Origin: Trichodelitschia bisporula
Taxonomy: Eukaryota; Ascomycota; Dothideomycetes; Phaeotrichales; Phaeotrichaceae
Length of the DNA stretch: 64,000 nucleotides
Assembly: GCA_010356995.1 (NCBI GenBank)
Contig: ML996693.1
Location: 1 to 64,000, forward strand
Reading direction: 5' to 3'
Below, piece after piece: positions 41,806 through 51,872 of this stretch; position 1 is the stretch's first letter, and each line of letters begins with the position of its first letter. The notes beneath the pieces are model-generated. The model saw nothing but the letters and a program-made list of their open reading frames with translations. It made no database searches and had not been told where the DNA came from. The position numbers and the translations under genes are program-made.

Positions 41806-44039
41806 CCATGACATGCCGCCAGTGCCGTAATTACGGGGTAAGTTTTGCGAGCCTCGGTGGTGTAGGCACTGACTTGGCCATAGCAACGCTCACTCTACCG
41901 TAAATCCTGCGGTAAACATCAGCGCGGCCGCAGCTTGAGGACCTCGAAGAACGCTCAATCATGTACCGATCCCATCTGATGCGCCCCCATCAAAAGTCGG
42001 ACTTGCCGGGCAACCCAAGGTCGACCTCGCATCCTTCGCGCTGAGCCACGGGGTACTATGGAGCTCGAACAATTGCTTCGATGGTACTCATTGCAGGCAC
42101 CGACATGCCAATCGAACCGCCCACCGCTTCTGAGCAATTGGACTCGAGACCATGGAACTGGAATCACGAATGTTGAGTTCCAGAGAATGCGCACGCGTGT
42201 GAAAATGAGACGGTCAGTGAACCGAAGGAGGGGAAAGGGCAACCAGTCACACCTAATTGCGGGCGGCGGTGATTCGACAAGTACTCCTGATTGTATTTCA
42301 GGCTTGACATCTCAAGGATGATGGTATATTCCGGGTCAGGGAGCTCTCCACTAAAATACTAGGCGGCATGAGGCCAGAACATACATGGCCCATGGCGGAG
42401 TGGGTTGAGCGAGTCGGAGCGGTTGGAGTACGGCACGCGGATGGCTGAATATGTACTTGGCACACGTGAAGCGCTTTGCCATGATCTTTGGTGGCTCAGC
42501 CAACGGTTATGTGCTTTGATGCTGCGCTTTTTGATAGCATCACAACAAGCGATAACAACAAGCGATCAATGAATGCCCAGGCTCAATCCAGGAGATCTTT
42601 GTCCGCTTCTGAACTCACCTAGCCGGTCGAGTTTTTCGGTATCTTCCTGTGCTGAGTTTCTACAATGCTCGAAGCGCTTACTGTGTGCCACGTACTCTGT
42701 CATCCGCGTCTACGAGTACGGTACTGCGGTGGTAAAAGTTCGGACGTCGACAACCTTCCGGCCACGAGCCAATCATGCCGACCAATCGTAAGGTTAACGC
42801 CTAGCAAGGGGACCAGGTGATGGGATCACCGCATGACGACGCATGACGTCGCATCCACCTGCTGCTCACTGTTTTTTTTGGCTGCTCCTCTTGTTGTTGT
42901 GGCTTTCTGCTCTCTCTGGTGCTGTACCTCTTCGTCTCTCTCTCTCGCTTGACGTTGTGCTTCTCCCTTTCTATGTGGCGCTCGGTATTGCGTCTCTTCA
43001 CTCCGGCTCGTCTTCTCCCAACTCCATTCACTCTCCTCCTTCTCACTCGCTCCTATCTCTCTCCCAATTCACTCTACGTGATCCCTCATCAACATCCTCC
43101 TATCAAACAACCCCAAACCCATCCATACCGTTGATCAATTCCTCCTCACCTCATCTCCAGCATCTCCCCAGTTCCCATTCCACGCCCTTCCGCCATGACG
43201 CCCCCTTCCCTCCAATCCCCAAGCAAAAACCCGCAATTGACCAATACCGCCTGCAGCGGGGCGATATGCAGCGTCCGCATCGCGATTGTCGTCGTGTGCC
43301 ATCCCAGTCCCTCGTGATAGAGAGCCCCAAGTGACTGGACAAGGGACCCCACTCACTGCAGCACACCCGCGCCCACGACCGCTTCCCAACGACGCCCCGA
43401 GGACGTCACAAATCACGGCGGTCCACGATCGTCGCTGCCCTCCCCCCCATTCCAAACACCGTGCGTCTTCAATCTTCATTCCACCCCCTTCACCTGTTGT
43501 TGACGCTTGCTTCATCTCATTCACTTCGTGCAAATACTCGTTGTGAGTCCAGTTCGTCGTTCCCGCTTTGCGGAAGAACAGATGCCAGAAAGGTGGTACG
43601 ATGCCATCCCGAACCCGCGTTCATGGCCTCATTCGTCGTCGTCGTCGTGAATGCTGCGGGGCCTGCCAACGCAAACTCAAGCTTCCTGCGCTATCCTGCC
43701 GCGTTCCTGATCTGCCAGCACCCGTCCAACGCCTGCCCGTCCCGTCCGCTGCCCTACCCATTAGCCGGCCTGCTTTCCTCGTTTTCCCACTTAAGCCAAG
43801 AGCGAATGCCGTCAAGCAGGCAAGTTGAGGTCAACGATACGAGCAAGCGAGTCCCGTCACCGTCACCTGGGGAGAGGTACTTATATCGTCCCACATCTCG
43901 CGTCGGACCCTCCCCCCCTCTCTTTGTTCCCCATTCCTCACCCCACATTCTTCCTTTGACCTCCACCGTAGATCTGCGTACTCTGTTTTCTGAACTAACT
44001 CTCTCTCTTCCATCTACAACACTTAGTACCCTCACCACC
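41806..44039. other. Long intergenic and leader region
   Basis: About 2.2 kb. Frames near 41955-42320, 42843-43334 and 43135-43533 lack motifs, and the last two overlap on opposite strands. Much of 42880-43200 and 43880-44039 is strongly pyrimidine-rich, typical of fungal promoter and 5'-UTR sequence. The region just upstream of 44040 is open in frame with the next gene for about 190 codons, but it has no protein-like features. Confidence 0.5.
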
Positions 44040-44900
44040 ATGGACCAACAAGCTCAAGTCGCCCCCCCTCCACCACCCACCGCCCTCCTCCCCGTCCCCC
44101 TCCTCCTCCGTACCTTACTAGAAACCTCCTTTCTCATCCCCCTCCTCCTCCTAGCCTTCATCTACCTCATCCACCGCGACTACAAGCTCTTCCTCTCCCT
44201 CGGTCCCGGCGGCACCCCCAGTACAATCGCCGGCTACCTCCGCATCAAATTCCTCTCCCTCTTCGCCCTCCGCAACCCCTACCTGCCGGCTCCCATCCCC
44301 GCCAATCTCTCTCGACGTCAATATCTGGACGACCTCCCCAAGCGTCCCGGGCCCAGGCCTCAGGTACGCGGCATCGCGCCGCATCGGCAGACCGACCAGC
44401 GCCCGTCCCATGCGCTCTTCGAGCAGCTACGCATACGCATCAACTCCCTTGCCGCTGGACCCAACGGTTCCGCCCTGCGCCTCGGGACGTCCTGCTTGGA
44501 GAAGCACGGCCCGGGACTTTTCGCCCGTCAGCCGATCGCCTGGACACGGCACTGCAATGGCGAGGTGTGCCACTCGCACCCCTCAGACGGAAGCAGCCAC
44601 CTGACGTTGCACCCTAGGGATGCGGCACTGGTGCTGGAGCGCGGGTGGGGTGAGCGGCATCCGCTGAGTAAGGGAGGATGGCTGGCGCGGTTTGTGCCGG
44701 CGGGGTTTTTGATGGTGTATTCCCCGAGGGACGAGGAGGAGGTGGAGGTCGTAGCTCGGATTGTGGCGGCGGCGGTTTGGTGGGTTGGGGGAGTGGATGT
44801 TGAAGGCCGCTTAAGTGAGGACGAGCGCGTGCGGGCTGAGACACAGCGGGAGGAGATTGATTGCCAGATGCCGGGATTGGTGAGGCGGGCGGGGTGTTAG
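44040..44900 (+). CDS. Membrane protein with a luciferase-like domain (DUF5519)
   Basis: The 286-residue product has a Pro-rich start (MDQQAQVAPPPPPTALLP) and one clear membrane span (LLETSFLIPLLLLAFIYLIH). A linker with LGPGGTPSTIAGYLRIKFLS follows. The soluble domain contains RGIAPHRQTDQ, LRLGTSCLEKHGPGLFARQ, NGEVCHSHPSDGSSHLTLHP and LVLERGWGERHPL, then a WLARFVPAGFLMVYSPRDEE block, all hallmarks of the fungal luciferase-domain family. The name comes from distant similarity; no light-emitting activity is implied and the true function is unknown. I chose the ATG in CACCATGG context because the family begins near the membrane span; the frame stays open upstream. Intact. Confidence 0.82.
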   Translation: MDQQAQVAPPPPPTALLPVPLLLRTLLETSFLIPLLLLAFIYLIHRDYKLFLSLGPGGTPSTIAGYLRIKFLSLFALRNPYLPAPIPANLSRRQYLDDLPKRPGPRPQVRGIAPHRQTDQRPSHALFEQLRIRINSLAAGPNGSALRLGTSCLEKHGPGLFARQPIAWTRHCNGEVCHSHPSDGSSHLTLHPRDAALVLERGWGERHPLSKGGWLARFVPAGFLMVYSPRDEEEVEVVARIVAAAVWWVGGVDVEGRLSEDERVRAETQREEIDCQMPGLVRRAGC

Positions 44901-45952
44901 ATGCGCGGGTATGTTGCGGTGCAATGCTTGACTGACTGCGTTTGACTGGCTTTGGTGTTGGTTGCATCGCCGGCGGGGTTCGGTAGGAAGGGGGTTGAGG
45001 CGTCAATTTGCTGCTAAAAGTTGTTTGGTAGGGGTTTGGGTGCTAGGTTGCTTGCTTACTACGGATCATTGGTGCTGTGTAGACTTATGACTGATAGCAT
45101 GTGGCAATGGCAGCGTAGTCTAGACTGGTATCACTGAGCAATGCTGTGGGCTGGATGCTGTTCGATGCTGACACTTTGATAACTCGTTAGTGATATGAGT
45201 CATGGGAGGTTACGGGAGCGAGTGTGAGGCCACCGAGGGCGTTACGCCGTACCCGTTGAAGATATCTCACAAGCTAATAGAAGCATAGCTCAAGGTACTT
45301 GCAATGGCAACGAGTGCGGAGTGAAAGCATGAATGAAAGGCGAAGAACGGAAGGGAGAGAAGAGTGGCGGAACCGCTCATAGCCAAGATATAGTTGTCCG
45401 TGTCGTCCAAGACTCCTTCCATTATCTCCCCCAGCAACTTCCCAGTCAAGTACACTCCTTCCAAGAGTACGGCTGTGCCCTCCCAAAGTACAGATGTTAC
45501 TTCCAAGGGCATGAATGTTCCTTCCCTGTGACTACATCACAAGCCCTGCCCCAGAGCAGGTACGGGTAAACCGCCTCAAACGCCCACGAATGAACACCTC
45601 CTACGGCCAATATCAACGTCATACGACTCTCAACCACCATAAAGACGGAAATGGTGTATGTTGCGCCGAACGGGTCGTGTGTACTGCACCATGGAGCAAG
45701 GAATAAGCTGTGGTCCGAGTACTCGCTTGAGAGCAGGCTTTCCGGGACGGAGATCGATCCATGTACGCCGCGGAGTGCAAATGCATTGAAACAGATATCC
45801 ATATCCACATCGTCAACTCCCATCCCGCATCGCCATCCTCGCCCTCCCCTTTTCCCCAAAATCAACTGTTTATTCCCCCCCCTCCCTAACCCACCCCGCA
45901 AACCCCTTCCTATCTCCCTACCTAGCCCGTCAGCCAGTCCCCCGAAACAACC
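44901..45952. other. Convergent intergenic region
   Basis: About 1 kb between convergent genes; short frames only, nothing recognised. Confidence 0.5.
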
Positions 45953-46348
45953 TCATACACAACGTACCCTAACATCCGCAAACCCAGCCCTCTCCTGCAG
46001 TACCCTAACAACCCCATAAACACCCCCCTCAACCTCCCGTTCCTCCCTACTCTTAACCCCCCTCTTCCGCCCACCCTCCAACTGGCCCGCCCAAGCCGAC
46101 CACTCGACAGGCCGCAAGGCCGGAGCGCGCAGCACGATGGCTACGCAGAGCATTGCTGTAGATAGCAGGAGTTCGATTGCGATATCGGTCGGCAGGGGAG
46201 TGGTAAGGTGCAGGGTGCTGTGTTCGTGGGCGGAGTACACGCTGTGACGGGGTTAGCTGGGGCGGCGCAGGTTAGGGGACGTGGAGACGGACGCGTGGGT
46301 TAGGAGGAGGAGGCCGAGCCCGCTCAGGGCGGCGGTTAGGGTGCCCAT
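45953..46348 (-). CDS. EMC5: ER membrane protein complex subunit EMC5 (MMgT family)
   Basis: Subunit of the EMC insertase that places tail-anchored and multi-pass proteins into the ER membrane. Exon one reads MGTLTAALSGLGLLLLTHA. A 51-nt intron joins it to VYSAHEHSTLHLTTPLPTDI, the family signature. The second span follows (IELLLSTAMLCVAIVLRAPA), then LRPVEWSAWAGQLE and a C-terminal LQERAGFADVRVR. Both membrane helices and the conserved Trp-Ala-Gly are present. Length is about 115 residues, as expected. The gene runs in the same direction as eEF1B just upstream. Intact. Confidence 0.88.
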
Positions 46349-46701
46349 TGTATGTGTGGGTGTGGTGCGGGGAATGAGGTGTGGTGATGAGCGGATTGCG
46401 CGGCGGACGGGGACGCGTGGAGGTGAGGTTGGTGGTGCCAAGCTTTGCGTTTGGCTGGGCTTGCGCTCGGGCGGGCTTGTGGGATGCGAGCTACTTTAGC
46501 ACGATGCCGAGATTTTGGGAACATATGCCTTGCGATTTGTAAATACGGAGTACAGATCAGGTTCACATATTGGCATAGCAGTGGATATCATCGTGGGGCT
46601 CTTTTCATTCATCGTCTATCCATGTCGCAGCCATAACCCGCAACACATACGTAGATCGTTAAAAGCCCATGCAAACAGTCAACCACCCAAAGATGAGCAG
46701 C
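46349..46701. other. Intergenic region
   Basis: EMC5 promoter and eEF1B 3' flank; nothing else recognised. Confidence 0.5.
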
Positions 46702-47685
46702 TTACAACTTCTGCATAGCCTGCACATCCGTAGACTGGACATGCTCCTCGTCCTCCTCGATCTCCTGCTGCAGATCGTCGAGCCCGATCTTATCGTCCTC
46801 AATGACGACGGTGATCTGTAGCTTCTTGATCCCGAAGCCGACAGCCACCAGCTTCGACAGACCCCAAACGAGACCGTCCTTATGAATGGCACGAACGTTG
46901 GCCTCGAGGGCCTTCATGTCCGTCTCATCGTCTTCAACGGTTAGCCAAGCTCATACACGGTCAAAGAGCAGCACATACCCCACGGCTTCACGTCGAGCGT
47001 GACAACCGACTTGGCCGCCGGCTTGACCTTGCCCGCCTTCTTCTTGTTGTACTCGGCAAGACGCTCCTCACGGATACGCACAGCCTCGGCATCCTCCTCC
47101 TCGTCGTCGCTGCCGAACAGATCGACCTCGTCATCGTCCTCCTCAGCAGCCTTCTCCGGCGCCTTGGGGTTTATGGGCAGATCAGAGGCATCCGGGCCGT
47201 AGCTCGAGTACGGGGCAGACGAGTCGCCCGCCAGAGACGAGAACTCGGGCTCGAAGCTCTTCGCATGCTTGTACCACCGCGCCGCGTACGGGTACTTGCC
47301 GGCGTCAGGGGCACCGGAGAGGGCCTGGAAGACTTTCACGTCCGCCTGCGAGGGAGAGTGGCTGCGGCTGTTAGCGAGTGTAACAGGAGATGCAGGTTTT
47401 GAGATATGAGGGGTAGGAGAGATCAGAGGTGCGCAAGCGCTTGGGTTGGAGTCATGTAGCGGGGTCTTAAGCCGCCTCTTAAACACGGACCAATCTTTTT
47501 CATCATGAAGGGGAAGAGATGTGTGTGTGAAGGGGAGAGAGCGTTAACATACCCGACGATATAGGAGCGCGTCTTGAGCCACTGGTTGAGGGCTGCGGGG
47601 CATCGTGAGTGAGTGACTCAGGACGAGCAGAAACAGGTCACATACCAGTGAGGCCCGCCTCGGCAGCGAGATCAGTGAAACCCAT
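46702..47685 (-). CDS. Translation elongation factor 1-beta (eEF1B alpha)
   Basis: Guanine-nucleotide exchange factor for eEF1A. The short first exon [13 protein letters not shown] splices to [15 protein letters not shown] longer second intron (about 185 nt) leads to [20 protein letters not shown], together the GST-like N-terminal domain. The acidic linker [20 protein letters not shown] is the usual eEF1B acidic region with the casein kinase II-type Ser. The catalytic domain includes [45 protein letters not shown] and [17 protein letters not shown], and ends VQAMQKL. Divergent from RPL35 with about 410 bp between start codons. Intact. Confidence 0.94.
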
Positions 47686-48096
47686 CTTTAAATAGGTGAG
47701 CGAAGATGTGTAAAAAGGCGGTGGCTGGGAAGGAAAAACTGCGAATGGTCGGTGCGGGGTGGTTGGGAGTGGAGTGCGTTGGCTTGGTGATTTATGTCTG
47801 TCGAACAAAAATTGTGTCGAGGAGCTAGGTGAGAGAAAGAGGGGCGAGGGGTCCGAGCGGGGGGTCTTATCACGTGATTCTATATTGCTTCCGCTCGGCC
47901 GAAGGTTGTTCCAGATCCGTATTGTGCGAAAGTCGAAATCGGCGGGATTCTGTGGGTGGTCTGTGCGAGGACCCCCCCTGGCAAGCGAACTCTCCACCCA
48001 AGCACACAAGATTCCCAAATTTCTCCCGTGCTTGATACACCTCACCTTGCGACACTCCCTCAACTAACCTCACAGCGACCGATCATCACATCCGCC
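47686..48096. promoter_or_regulatory. Divergent promoter of eEF1B and RPL35 with a TCACGTGA box
   Basis: The two translation genes start 411 bp apart in opposite directions. The palindrome TCACGTGA lies at 47869-47876, roughly midway, and together with its flank matches the Cbf1-type RTCACRTG motif known at ribosomal protein genes in several fungi. Joint control of the pair is inferred. Confidence 0.6.
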
Positions 48097-48635
48097 ATGG
48101 TACGCCGTCCAGTCCTTTCGCCTTCGATAATTGTGTCGCCATGATGCTAATCGCAAGCAGTCGACTTCCAAGGTCAAGGCCGCCCAGCTGTGGGGCAAGA
48201 ACAAGGAGGATCTGAAGAAGCAGCTGGATGAGCTGAAGCAGGAGCTCGTGCAACTGCGCACGCAGAAGATTGCCGGTGGTGCCTCGTCGAAGCTGTCCAA
48301 GATGTGTGTAACTCCGGAAAATGCGACTTAGGCAACGAGACTGACGCTATCAGCCACGACGTCCGGAAATCCATCGCTCGCGTGCTCACCGTCATCAACG
48401 CCAACCAGCGCGCGCAGCTGCGTCTGTTCTACAAGAACAAGAAGTACGCGCCGCTCGACCTGCGCCCCAAGCAGACGCGTGCCATCCGCCGCCGGTTAAC
48501 GAAGCACGAGGCCGCGCAGACAACGTCGAAGCAGCAGAAGAAGAACCTGCACTTCCCCCAGCGTGTGTTTGCTGTCAAGGTATGTTGGGAGCGTTTTTTG
48601 CAACAAACGCAGGCTAATGTATCCAGGCTGCGTAG
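48097..48635 (+). CDS. RPL35: 60S ribosomal protein L35 (uL29)
   Basis: Large-subunit protein at the exit tunnel. The first exon is only the ATG, followed by an intron from 48100 to about 48161. This layout is common in ribosomal protein genes. Exon two gives [20 protein letters not shown] and [19 protein letters not shown]. The next joint produces [20 protein letters not shown], then [20 protein letters not shown] and [13 protein letters not shown] last intron leaves a tiny exon adding the final Ala residues before TAG. All features match L35. Intact. Confidence 0.94.
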
Positions 48636-49088
48636 GTGACCGTTGATGTGATGAGTGGGTAGGAGTCTGGGCTCTGTTTCTCTGGCATGCATTGCGGCTT
48701 CGGGGTCGATCGGTTCACGGTGTACCTTACCCAATCCAAAAAAATCGGCTGTTCCTGCGGTGCGATGGTGTAAACTAGCGCTGCTCTCGTGGGGATGTGA
48801 CAATGCATGAGATTCGGGCTTGGGCAATGATGGACCATAGTCGTATGATGCGAAGTGCAATCCTTGACGTGATGTGGATATTCAGCTCCCAGTTAGCTTC
48901 AAGACTTCTACCTTTACAGATGGATATTTGCCGTCGGCTTCGCCCTGGCTTCATCGGAGAACATATTATTATGCAGGTCTCATTTGCTGTCTATCAGCTC
49001 GGGTATCTCAGTTCAAGACGTCCATATCGCCATGCTCCATGCCTGTACAAATGCTCCGTACATATGCTTCATTCCCAGTGTAACCCGT
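48636..49088. other. Convergent intergenic region
   Basis: Between convergent RPL35 and SEN54; no gene seen. Confidence 0.5.
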
Positions 49089-50426
49089 CTACCGCTTCCC
49101 CCGTCCCCGTCCCCGTCCCCTCCCCCGAAAACCCCCCCTCTTCCCTCCCCTCCCTCCCCTCTGTTCCCTCGCCCACAACCTCTCCCTCGAAAACCCCGCA
49201 TCAGCAACATCCACAAAACTCACAACCCCCTGATCCACCACAGCGAGCACAACATCGCGATACCCCTTCTTAAGCCTCAGATACAAATTCGTAACGCCCG
49301 TTGGCGGATGGTAGGGCGTCTGCGCCAGCAACCCGTCCAGCTGCCGTTCAGAAGGGAAACAACTCTCTCGCGCGTTGATAACGGAGACGTAGAAATCTGG
49401 CGGTCCGGGAGATGTCTTTTTGAAGCCGGGGAGAGGCTTGTAGACGTGGTATGTTACCCGTGGGGCGGTCGGGTCGGTTGGAGCGGGGCCGATAGACGTG
49501 TTGGTTGTCGGGTCGTGGGCTGGGATGAGTGCCAGCCGTGTGTATATAGCAGCCGAGCTGCGATACGTTCCCGGCGCCACGAGCGGCCCGGATCTAGTGT
49601 CGCGCTTACCGGGCTGCGGTGCGAAGAGTGCGGTCCACAGCCTCGCAAACAGCACACTCAACGGGTTCCCAGCCGCAGCCTTGTACACCGGCACACTCCC
49701 CTCATTCTCTCCCGCACGCAACACCGTATACCCCGCACGTTTGAGATACTGATACACAGTAAACACCTCCAGACTCAATACCTCGCCCAGGAAAGCCGCG
49801 TATCCGCCTTGTAGACTCATAGGGAGCCCGGTGAAGGGTGCTTCACCTGGCGCAGGCGGCCAGTGGATGTCCAGCGAGCCGCGTTCGAGGAGCCAGAGGG
49901 CTTCTTCGGGGTGGAGGTGTGTGCGGGCTTCGGTTTTCGGTTTGCGCGGGGACTTTGGCTTGGTAGGCATAGTGTCGGAGGGTTGGTCTTCGGAGTCGGA
50001 GTCGGAGTCGGAGTCCGCGATAGGAACACGCACTACCCGCCCTACACTCCTGACCCAGAAACCGCCCGGTTTGTCCACCCACGCCCCGTCTTTCCCATCC
50101 CACTCCGCGCGTTGGCCGCCGCGGGGATGGACGCGCGCTAGACTGAGGGCTGCGTGCATGGCTGCGCGGGAGGCAGCGAGCGCTGCATCTTGTGCCCTGG
50201 TGCCGTGCGGTTCGAAGTCTTTGGTCCCTCGCGAGGGGAGTTTTTGCGCGGTCTCGGAGTCGATGAGGGAGGTGAGGAAGCGGAAGTCTTGGACTTCGTC
50301 GGTTAGGTCGACGTCGGCCGAGGGAGCGGGGAGAGAAGGGGTGGAGCTGGTGCCGCGGGGCGAGAGGGCGGGCGATGGTGGAGGGGAGCCATCGTCGTCG
50401 CCGGCTTCAGAGGAGGGCGGGGGCAT
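49089..50426 (-). CDS. SEN54: tRNA-splicing endonuclease subunit Sen54
   Basis: Structural subunit of the heterotetrameric endonuclease that removes introns from pre-tRNA. The N-terminal Sen54 domain covers VQDFRFLTSLIDSETAQKLP, RGTKDFEPHGT and ALSLARVHPRGGQRAEWDGK, then HLHPEEALWLLERGSLDIHW, FTGLPMSLQGGYAAFLGEVL and LEVFTVYQYLKRAGYTVLRA, which are the best conserved parts. The C-terminal nuclease-like fold has YHVYKPLPGFKKTSPGPPDF and VSVINARESCFPSERQLDGL. It ends in an RG-rich tail of repeated RGRG, unusual but seen in some fungal members. The start MPPPSSEAGD was chosen because the upstream in-frame ATG adds 16 His/Asn-rich residues with no conservation. Single exon, about 445 residues. 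Confidence 0.9.
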   Translation of the reverse strand: MPPPSSEAGDDDGSPPPSPALSPRGTSSTPSLPAPSADVDLTDEVQDFRFLTSLIDSETAQKLPSRGTKDFEPHGTRAQDAALAASRAAMHAALSLARVHPRGGQRAEWDGKDGAWVDKPGGFWVRSVGRVVRVPIADSDSDSDSEDQPSDTMPTKPKSPRKPKTEARTHLHPEEALWLLERGSLDIHWPPAPGEAPFTGLPMSLQGGYAAFLGEVLSLEVFTVYQYLKRAGYTVLRAGENEGSVPVYKAAAGNPLSVLFARLWTALFAPQPGKRDTRSGPLVAPGTYRSSAAIYTRLALIPAHDPTTNTSIGPAPTDPTAPRVTYHVYKPLPGFKKTSPGPPDFYVSVINARESCFPSERQLDGLLAQTPYHPPTGVTNLYLRLKKGYRDVVLAVVDQGVVSFVDVADAGFSRERLWAREQRGGRGGKRGGFRGRGRGRGRGKR

Positions 50427-50852
50427 CGCGGGTTGTGAGTTGTTATGCTTGTGGGACGGGACGTGTCGATGCATTTTTGCAATCGATACCGCACGGGTAG
50501 GGCTGAACGATCGGGCCCCGGTACGCTAACCGGATTTGATACCCAAGTCCGTAATGAGCGAACAGCGGCGCGTGGTTTTTCGTTTTTTTCTCCGTCTGCC
50601 TCTTTGACTGGTTTTTTTCCTCCGGGCTTTGATCTATTGATCCTTTCGCCTGTGACGCAAGGGATTGAGTAAAGGCGCCGAAAAGTAGGCGGTTGGGACC
50701 CCCTTGAGGCTTCGTGCATTAAAGGCGCCGTTTGGGACCTGGGGCATGGTTTAAGAAGGGGGGGATTCTTGCTCTTCTGCTTCTCTGGCTACACGACTTC
50801 GCTACTCCATACGCCAACATCGTCAAATACGGTGATAGTCAGAGCGGCTATC
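50427..50852. other. Divergent intergenic region
   Basis: Divergent promoter of SEN54 and the small gene that follows. An AAGGCGCCG element occurs twice (about 50670-50732, as TTAAAGGCGCCG and GTAAAGGCGCCG). Confidence 0.45.
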
Positions 50853-51192
50853 ATGGCCTCCAACGATCAAAGCAAGGTGGTACGTAATCCGTACAGTACA
50901 CCCCACTTCCCCTCCCGAACCCCACCGTTGAACCCCACCACATCACCAACTCGCTAACACCAACCAGCTTCACACCAACCTCGCCAACGCCCTCGCAACG
51001 TTCGGTCCCCACAGCATGCAATACCAACAAATCTACCGGCTGGTACACGAAGCGCTGAACCCTCCTCCACCAAAGTCAACCACTCCTCCTCCCGCAGCAC
51101 CAGTCCCCGAAATCGCCATCTCATCCCCTTCCCAGACCGAAACCAGCCAGGCACCGACTTTCTCGCTGCCCATCCGGTTGAAGAAGGAATGA
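50853..51192 (+). CDS. Small unknown protein
   Basis: I do not recognise this gene. A short first exon (MASNDQSKV) splices across about 85 nt, donor GTACGT with CTAACA branch and ACCAG acceptor, to LHTNLANALATFGPHSMQYQ. The product continues as QIYRLVHEALNPPPPKST and a Pro/Ser/Thr-rich tail ending LPIRLKKE. About 83 residues, with one predicted amphipathic helix and a disordered tail. No signal peptide. The good ATCATGGCC start and a clean intron support it as a real gene. An alternative donor three bases earlier would drop one Val. Confidence 0.5.
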
Positions 51193-51872
51193 ATTCACTG
51201 CTGTCGACATGCTGCACTATGGACTGCAAACGGAGACGTGGTACTGGAGATAGGGTAGGGGAGGGTCGCCGTGGACACGGTGCGGGCACGTGGGCTGCAT
51301 GCGGTAGGAGTGTACACGAGGCACGATGAGTGCAAGGGATGCACATCCGCGCTTCGAGCGCTAGCTTCGGAACACCTACGCCTACACCTTCCCGCAAGCA
51401 TCACCAACGCCCCATTCCTAGGCAAAAAAAAACACCAGCGCCCCCCGACTCCATCCAGGTATCCCGCAGTCACCCATCGATAGACCCGAAAATGACAACG
51501 CAAAAACTCCCTCCCAGCTCCCACTCCCACCCTCGAAAACCGGAAGGAAGCGATTCAAAAAGCGTACCACCCTTTGCCAACCCTCTTGAACCGCCCCAGC
51601 TACCGCCCGCTGGTTTATGTAGTGACCAGGGAAGGGGGGGTTGCAAACTCTTGAATGCAATGATAGCATCCCGTCTGCCCGCACATGGTGAACCTCTCGC
51701 TCCCAGCGCCTCCCCGGCGTATCCGTCCACTTTCCCTCCTGAAGCGCCGTGCAGCGCAGACAAAGCCTCACGCCCCGCTCACCAGCCCAAACAGCCCGTC
51801 TAACCAACCCAATGCATCCCACACACACACGCGCGCGCGCTGTAGCGCTTACACTCGCTCCGCTCAAACGCA
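51193..51872. other. Convergent intergenic region with alternating purine-pyrimidine tract
   Basis: No gene recognised. Positions 51820-51842 read (AC)n followed by (GC)n, a run of about 22 alternating bases. Confidence 0.5.

Noticed and set aside
42843-43533. Overlapping frames on both strands
   Set aside because: Pyrimidine-rich leader DNA with no domain, signal peptide or splice evidence on either strand.
43568-43828. Zn2Cys6-like start CCGACQRKLK
   Set aside because: The Cys spacing of the binuclear cluster is not met, and the frame overlaps leader sequence of the luciferase-domain gene.
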